DNA of 64,000 bases from Yponomeuta sedellus (taxonomy: Eukaryota; Arthropoda; Insecta; Lepidoptera; Yponomeutidae), in the NCBI GenBank assembly GCA_934045075.1, contig OW203724.1, positions 24,317,528 to 24,381,527 on the forward strand, written 5' to 3'. The notes beneath the pieces are model-generated. The model ran no database searches. It worked only from the letters and a program-made list of their open reading frames with translations, and was not told where the DNA came from. The position numbers and the translations under genes are program-made. Shown in pieces: positions 52,001 through 61,000 of the stretch (the first letter of the stretch is position 1; every line of letters starts with the position of its first letter).

Positions 52001-55000
52001 CTCTAAGGTTTGCTGGAAGAAATCTCTTTCAGAGATAAGCTCGCCTTTGTACATGTTATTTCTTATGTAATGTCCTGTTAAATGTTTCGTGTGCAATAAA
52101 GTATAATTTAATTTAAGATTTTATGTTTGTGTCTCACTGCTGCGCAAGGGCCTCCCCTAATTCAGTCCAGAGATCAGTCCGGTAGAGTCGAACTAATTAG
52201 ACGCACTCGGTACAGGCAAGGGTCGCGCGCAGATCGAGCGCTACTCTCGCAACGCGCCCTCGATCAAGGAGACGGTGGGAAAGCAGCTGAAGAACGTGGA
52301 GGACAGCCACAAGTCCCTGCTGGGCACGGCGCTGCAGATCGAGCGGCGGCTGCGCGACGGGCTGGCCAAGTTCCGCGACTACGAGGACACGCTGGACAGC
52401 ATCCTGGCCAACCTGGACCACTGCGAGCCCGCGCTCACTGAGCTGGACGTGCCGCCCGACGGACTGGCGCACGGACGAGACCTGCTGGACAAGGCCAGGG
52501 TGAGTGCACTGGACACACTTCACACAGCATCCTGGCCAACCCTGGCGCACGGACGAGACCTGCTGGACAAGGCCAGGGTGAGTGCCCCCTCGCAGGCTGG
52601 TTATAATATAATAATAATATAATAAATCGTTTATTTCAGGCCTTGCCCATATAAAAGTTAGTACATTTACATTTATCACAAGTTAGTATTAGGGACCTAT
52701 ATAAAACTTAACTAAAACATAACCAAAAGCACTTAAAATTAATATGAGGGGTGCGAGAGACAGCAACGGTTACTTAACTATCTTATGGCGGGGCTGGGGG
52801 CCACAATGTGCAACCCCACCCAGTGCTTCAGTATAGGACCGTCTACACGACCGGCAATGATCTTCAGGGGGACACTGGTGCTGCCCCGCACTCTACGCAT
52901 TAGGGATGCCACTCTATTGCGCATTATGGCGTGGAAGCCATCCGTTCGAGCTTCTGCGAACATTCCCGACGCACTACAAAAACGTGGCAGCCCCAGTAGC
53001 ACCCTAAAGCCATTGTTATATTGGACGCCGGTGCCGGCAGTCAGGTAGTGACAGTCTTTAAGCCATATTAGAGGCCTTACGGGCGGCTTCAGAATTTCTG
53101 ACGGTAAGGCCCGCTACTGTCTTACAATCTTCCAGCGATCCCGAACTTGGCCCCCGTGGTGGGTGTATATCAATCAACTAAATCATTCTGGCCAACCTGA
53201 ACGACTGCGACCTCGCGCTCACCGAGTTGGACGTGCCGCCCGACGGACTGACGCACCTGTGAATGAATGTGATTTGCTGAACTTAATTTTATGTTTCGTT
53301 TTTTATTATTTTACGCTGAGTCATTATTTTCCCAATGACAGTTTTGAGTCTGATTTTTCATCAGTCAGATAAATTTTATCTGAGGAATAAAAATGGCGGT
53401 TTGACATAATTTTCATACATACGCTGTCAAATCGCCATTTTTATTCCTCAGATAAAAGTTATCTGACTATTGAAAATTAGCCCTTAATTGAGTAATTAGT
53501 TGTGCTGTGTCACTACTGCAGAATGCAGACCTACTGTTATTCGTAGGATCACTTCTAACTGACCATCTGTATAGTCGAATTTGTGGCGAAACGTTCGATG
53601 CTAACTTTACTTTGAAAAGTCCACTGCGGGACAGTTAATTAGAGACGGTCGACTTTCGTAGTGCGGCCGTAGCCGGCCTAACGAACAGCCCGTAGTAACC
53701 ACGAGCCTCGCGAATGTCCCGCGCAGGCGCTGCACAACCGGCTGCAGACGGAGAAGGGCCGGCTGTCGGCGGCCGTGGCGGCGTGCAGCGCGGCGGCCGC
53801 GTCCGTGTCGCGGCCGTCGTCGCCGGCCGACAGCGCGCCGCTGCCGGTGCCGGCTCGCGAGCTGCTGGTGCGCGCGCGCCTCGAGGACCTCATCGACCAG
53901 GTACTGCCCGCCGGCGGCCGGCTGCTGGCCGCCGACGCCTTCGCGGGCTGACCTTGTTGTGTGTCGTTCGAATGGCGGTGTTATTGGTTGACCCGTGCCG
54001 GCCAGGACGCTTTGTGGGGATAAGATAAGATAAAAATATCCTTTATTGTACACCAGAGCACATATTGTAAATCATGTAAAGATACAAAGTACAATTGGCG
54101 GCCTTATTGCTAAAAGCAATTTCTTACAGACAACCTTACGACGGAAAGTCACTGGAGGAAATTTGTGAAACCAAAAATGTAAAGGTTGTTTTTTTGTTAT
54201 TAATAAAAAAAAAAAATAAGAGACGCTGACTTTTTGTGGGGTGGTTTTTTTTTTGTGTGATCAGTCGATCAGAAATAAAGTCTTTGGAAAGGAAAATACT
54301 AACATATTGACTAAGGGGGCATTCCAAATTAATATCCGACTGTTACTATTTTTTTAATGTAGCATGTAAATGTTGGGTCTTCTCTCAGAGAGACAGGAAG
54401 AGGCTTCCCGAATTATTGTGTTAATATCAAATTAAATATGAAAGAAGAAAAATATTTATTATAGAAGCGGTGCATACGCCACAGTAACAAAACAAACTTA
54501 AAACATATAACTAAACATAACATTGACAAAAAATAAATAAGAAAAACGAAAAGTCTCGGCGTGTCACTGCTGCTATAAATGGCAACTGACTCAGCAATAT
54601 GCTGATGGACAAGCCTTCAGCGCTGATTTTCAGTCAGTGTCAGTAGTAATATACATCGCTTAAAAATTACTTGTTGATGCTTCTTTATTAATTATGCTGA
54701 CCAAAATAATTGTTAGCTGATCGAATGATCTCTTTACTGATTTCTGATACTGAGCTTAGCTGATCGAATGATCTCTTTACTGATTTCTGATACTGAGCTT
54801 AGCTGATCGAATGATCTCTTTACTGATTTCTGATACTGAGCTTAGCTGATCGAATGATCTCTTTACTGATTTCTGATACTGAGCTTAGCTGATCGAATGA
54901 TCTCTTTACTGATTTCTGATACTGAGCTTACGGGTATGCCTCAGGAAAATGATAATTGAGTCCAATAATGTACTTATTGATCTCAAGCCGAGTTTTGTGT

Positions 55001-58000
55001 TTGTGGTGTTTTGTTTTGAGTTTTTTTTTCAAGTGTGATTTTTCTATTCTTGGCGATGGAAAAACTGGCTCTAAGTTTACTTTGATTTTATGAAACTAAT
55101 TTCGAAATTAACGGAAATCAAAACATAAAATCGTCGTCGGGTTTCAGTTAAAAATAGAGCAGAACTTTTAAATGGAGAAACTCTTAATTAGAAAAAGTTG
55201 TTTTACGTAGGGACTCCAAATTGGTGTTTCCTGTTCTACAGGCTTCCCTAAAACGTTGGAAAGTTTCACAACAAAATAATTTTATTAACCCCTTTACCGG
55301 TTATACCTATCTACCGACATTTACAGCGGAGCTGTGATTGGCTATACAACCCGCACTGTTTAAGCTACTTATTGATTGAAACTTACTGTTTCGCCTCAGT
55401 TGCCTTATTAAGTTTACCAGGTGCAGAACAGAACAGATCCAACGAAGTCCTCTCACAAGATGTTTCTAGAAATTCGTAACGTACCTGCCGATTTTTCTAC
55501 AGTTTGGTAGTTTAGTAGATGAATCAGTGTCGAGGCAGTAGTGATAGTTGTAGTTAGAATAATTAGTGAAAACAACAATGTAAAGGCTTTGTCGTTGGCT
55601 CAGTTTTCGTCATGCACCTGGTAAATTTAGCTAAAACGTAAAATCAAGATCATTCATCAGAAATTTGTGGTCGCTAAGCGTCAGGTACGTATTTGGAACG
55701 TCTACTTTTTAATAGGGAAAATATTAATGCCTATTAGTTATTGACAGAATTAGGAGACGTTAAAAGTTCTCTGATTTTTTTTATGAATTATCTTGAGTCA
55801 TTCGATTAGGCACTGAGTCGCACTGTCATGTACTTATGTGTAATTTTATTTAACATTTACACATGTGTGAATCACTTCTGCGCTGTTTGATGTGTGTGTA
55901 TGTCTCTGTGAATTAATAAGCACTTCCTTATTTTTGCAATACCTGTTTATATTGCACTAACGCATAACACATGTTTGGATTTCTTTGGTACAGAGCTGAT
56001 TTTTTTATATTCACTGGTGTAAAAGTCTTGTGTGTTCCTTTCTGCCTAATTGTTAGAAAGTAACACCCAAGAAAGTTCTCTTAACAAAGTACTAAAGTTT
56101 CATTGCAATGCGGCAAGACATATGTAAATTCAAAACGAAATTGTGTTACTTGTGAGGCGTCCTCTTAAGCCTTGCGCCATTAATACCATACTGCCAGCTA
56201 AACTAAACTCGAGCTCTGTACCACCACTAACACGCACCCTATGCGCCGTGTGTTTCTCTGTCACGCATGGTTTGTCTCTTGTAGCGATCGGTAGCCGAGG
56301 TGGGGGCGCCGCCGCGCATTGACGCTATACTAAAGAGAGTAGAGGAGCCTGAGTTCCACAGGAAACTGCGGGAGTTGGAATCCCAGGTTAGTGGCTTGGC
56401 TTGCGCTATTGCTGCTAGGTGCTTTAAAATCATTGTTAGGTATGATTTGGCAGTCAGGTTATCAGCACTGAGCGGGACGATCCATCACTGTCCGACTGAC
56501 AAATCCAGGAAGGATAGAACTTATTGGATTTGGCAAACAACTATGCTACTCAGTGATGTTGAAACGTTATTTTTGTGAACGCTGATGTCTACCTTTCGAG
56601 ATTATGTCTTATAACTGTTGATTCGTCAGATATATGTTTTCGAGAGCTTCATTCTGATATAATTGTTCCAACAGCTAACTTTCGGCACTGCTCATCATAC
56701 TTGAAATCCATTAGTTTGCACAATAGTTCAAGGAGAATTATCACAAGCCTGTATGTAAACGCCTGGAACCACTACCAGAATCTGTCCAGTCACCCTCAAA
56801 CAAACGTATCAACTACAAACGATGCAAATGTTACAACCAAATTATGTACTTACGCTCGTATATAATTACAATGGGCTTACAGTACAATCGTTTGGACGCA
56901 GTTCCAAAACGATTGCAGTCAAATAAGTTCGGGTAACTTCAGCAGTGCAGATTCCAGTCTTTTCACAAATAGTGCTTTCTGTTACATACATTGTCTCCTA
57001 CTTCCACTGTTATATTTTTAGACAGAAAATAAGTCATCTATATTTAAAAACCTATTTAGAGGCTAAAAATTTCACCCATGCCAGGATTCGAACCCGCAAC
57101 CTCTGGCTATCTGTACCAGCGCTCTACCAGTTGAGCCAATGGGCGACTCACGACATCAGTGAAATTTCGAACCTCTTTACAATGTTCTCTGTATTACGTA
57201 CAGGCAGCGACATCTGACTTAAGCAAATTGCATTACTTACAGCCCCGACTACCTACTTTGCAGTTAGGTTTTAACATCGGAACGATATCACTGTACCCAC
57301 ATGATTACACTATTTTTATTTTTAATGCACTAACCCGTGCTAAGGAACAAATTTAAAAACCTATTTAGAGGATAAAAATTTCACCCATGCCGGGATTCGA
57401 ACCCGCTACCTCTGGCTATCCGTACCAGCGCTTTATTTTTAGCCTCTAAATAGGTTTTTAAATTTGTTCCTTAGAACGGGTTAGTGCATTAAAAATAAAA
57501 ATAGTGTAATAAGTCATCTAACAATAGATTGTCATCGTCGCACCGCGAACCCCGCGACCGTCCGCCACGAAACCTCAACCTCCGCCCCCGCAGGTCCAGA
57601 GCCACCTGGAGACGCTGGGGCTGGCCGTGCACGGCATGGAGGAGGCCATGAAGCAGGTGACGGAGATCCAGGAGTGGGTCTGCGCGCAGCGCGCGCTGGC
57701 GGGCGAGTGGCTGGCCCACCCCAGCAAGCTGCGCCCCGACGCAGCAAAGCTGGACCTGGCTGCCATGAGCGACGCCCTTGTCGCCCTCGCAGACAAGCGG
57801 AACCGGCTGCTCACGGAGATACCTACTGACGGTCGGTCTTCGTAATGCTAATGAAATGAAATGATAGGAAATGAATATACTTTATTGCACACCAGGAATT
57901 ACAATTTAGAAAATAAGAAGATACAGATTAAGGTACAATTGGCGGTCTTATTACTAAAAGTATATTCTTTTTAATGCACTCACCCGTGCAAGAGGTCCCG

Positions 58001-61000
58001 GGTTCGAATCCCGGCTGGTAAAAAAATAATAAAAAAAAAGCCCAGGTCTTGGATGTTTACATGTTTGTGATGTCGTTGTTTCTGGTTCCCACGACACGGG
58101 GTATCCTAGTGTGGGGCCAGAAGTAATGTATGTGCTTGTATGTAAATGTTATGTTATGCTAAGGAGAATTTTAAAAACCCATTTAGAGGCTAAAAATTCC
58201 ACCCGTGCTAGGATTCGAACCCGCGACCTCTGGCACGGATAGCCAGAGGTCGCGGGTTCGAATCCCAGCATGGGTGAAATTTTTAGCTTCTAAATAGGTT
58301 TTTTTTTTAAATTCTTCATAATGATTTCTTTCAATTTTAGGCCAGGTTTTCACGGTCTTAGTACGCTCGGACCGAGTACACCATCCGAATAAAGTAATGC
58401 TCCTGATTGGACGGTTTTTCGTGACGACACCAAAATAGCCAATCAGAAGCATTAGTTTACTCGGATTCGATTTAGGATTTAGGCCTATTTTGTATTCTTT
58501 GGTCAATAAAAATAATCTTTATCTTATTCTTCTATGTAGTATGAACGTCCCACTGAAGGGCACAGGCCTTCTCTCAGAGACAGATATTTGGGCTTAATTA
58601 CCACGCGTGCCCACCGTGGATTGGCAATTTAAAGCGTTGAGATATTTGAACACCTCAAACACTCAGGTTTCCTCACGATGTTAGCGATTGGTACTACTTG
58701 TACATACGACGACCTCTGTGGCGTAGCGGTAGCGCGTCTGCCTACCGTGAAAGAGGACCTGGGTTCGAATCCCGGCTGGGGACAAAAAAAAGCCCAGGTC
58801 TTGAATGTTTAGATCTTTGTGATGTCGTTGTTTCTGGTTCCCACGACACAAGGTATCCTAGTATGGGGCCAGAAGCAATGTATTGTGCTTGTATGTAAAT
58901 GTTATGTTATGTTGTACATGCCCGCACGGGTAATCGAACCTGGGTTACTCGCTTCCGTGTCCATTGTTCTACTTACTGGGCTACCGCCGCTTTCCTGGAT
59001 TTATTCAATTGTAAATATCGTGTTTCGTCTCCCAGGTCTAGAGGACGAGATCAATCTGGAAGAGGAGCTGGACGACCTGGAACAAGACATCCTGAAGGCC
59101 ATGGAGCGTGAGAAGGGCAACCAAGCCACCATCGACGACTTCCGCCATAGGTAATATTAATTATGCCCAGTCTATGGCATCCATATTATACCACCAAATT
59201 GAATGAACTTGTTGATCTAATTTAGGTAGTAGGTAGATGTACGGAATTGAGATCTATTCAGTTAAAACATATTTAATAAGAACTTTCGATCTAATTTGCG
59301 ACATGTTTTTTCGACATTTTGCTGTCATGGGGAACACACATAAACAGAAGCCAACTTCAAAAGTTTTTCGCAATTTTCTAGCACTCAAACCTCAGTCGGT
59401 CCAGTAGAGACTTTTGATCCTTATAAGAAACAGTATCGATTGGCATCAAAGAAATTTTTTGTGTAACATGCCCATTTTCTTGCAGATACATATTTTTTAA
59501 TATGTATCTGCATAATCTATGAGCGCAGATCAGAAATGTGAAAAATTGAAGGATAGTCTCCTAAAACTTTTATACCTACAACGGTTAAGGTGAAATGCAT
59601 TTATGGCCCTCTTTAAAAAAAACACCCTGCATATTATATCCTAGGAGACAGTTTAATCCGAATTCCACCCGTCATTTGGAAAAGGTCAGGCGGACAGTAA
59701 AACGTAGGCTGGATAATAAACTTGACATTTATTCCATCATAAGCATTACACAATCACACATTGGAATCCAACACTTTTACAGTAGGCACGGCACGCACAA
59801 TATAAATTGTTAAAGATTTTACACTTTGCTGCTGAGCTGTTTCTTGGGCAAAAGTCAACGAACGACTGTGTGGCGACCGGCTGCCAAAACTGAGTCCCCA
59901 CTATCCCGTTACGCCCTTCTTCCGCTACTGCCAAGAGAGGGCGCCACTAGAAAGAAACAAGTCAGCTGTCGACATTACAAAATGTTAATAATAACTCTTT
60001 TAATTCATATAGGTTCCAAAAGTATTAAAATTAAATAATTAATTATTCTTGGATATTTCGGCTGTGATAGTAACTTATTAAAGAAATACCTTACACGTCA
60101 TATTAAACAAGTCTGAAAACTACACCTCCCCACAACAGATGCCAAGAAATCCACGACTGGTTCGACGCGACGCTGAAGAGGATGTGCCTCGCGGACAAGG
60201 GCTCGGGCCTGCCGTGCCCGCAGAAGCTGGACAAGCTCAGGCAGCTGGCCGGGGAGTTCCAGCAGGCGGGGGCCGGCAAGCTGGACGCGCTCAAGGCTGT
60301 GGGCACCAAGGTCATCAACATCGTCAGCAACCTGGAGTCGCAGCAGGTCGAAGAGCAGGTAGGGTTATCTTATACTCTTATAGTGCTCTTTATTAAGCTT
60401 AGTACTCACTAGGGGGCAAATGTCAGGCGACTCCTGTCCCCGAAAACATTGGGCGACCTTTATGTTTTTATAAATAAGACTTGTTTTCAGTAACGATTGA
60501 TTGAAGAGTTTAGTCCACCAGATAATGCTACAATTTTCTGAATATAAATCATTCGAGAGGCGCATAGACAAAAGCTACTAAACAGCTCCGCTTAATATTG
60601 ACATCCCATGGTCCTCAACACTATCCGCCTTATTTATAAAAACACGTTTCCATAAAACGCTGACTAAAATAGTCTGCGGTGGAGCTTCCACAAGAAAAAG
60701 ACGTAACCACAGATTAAATAAGCAGACCAAAGAGTATACTAAGCAACCGGGTTTTTTTTATAAATAAGGACGTATATATTTTATTACAAAGGTACACATA
60801 AAGTTCATTCAAAGTACAAAAGAAATAACTTCATTGTTCTTCCAGATGAAATCCGTCGAAAGGCGTTACAATGACATCGCGAAGCGCATCCAGCGCAAAC
60901 TTCAAATGCTCGAGATCACATACAAGGCCATTGATGGCACCAAGAGCGAAGTCAAAGCACAGAACGAATGGATGCAGAAAGAGATTGACAACATCGTCCA

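Noticed and set aside
57075..57150. Possible tRNA gene on the minus strand
   Set aside because: Same SINE family 4 head as at 29404, with the shared tail and the same anticodon-loop defect.
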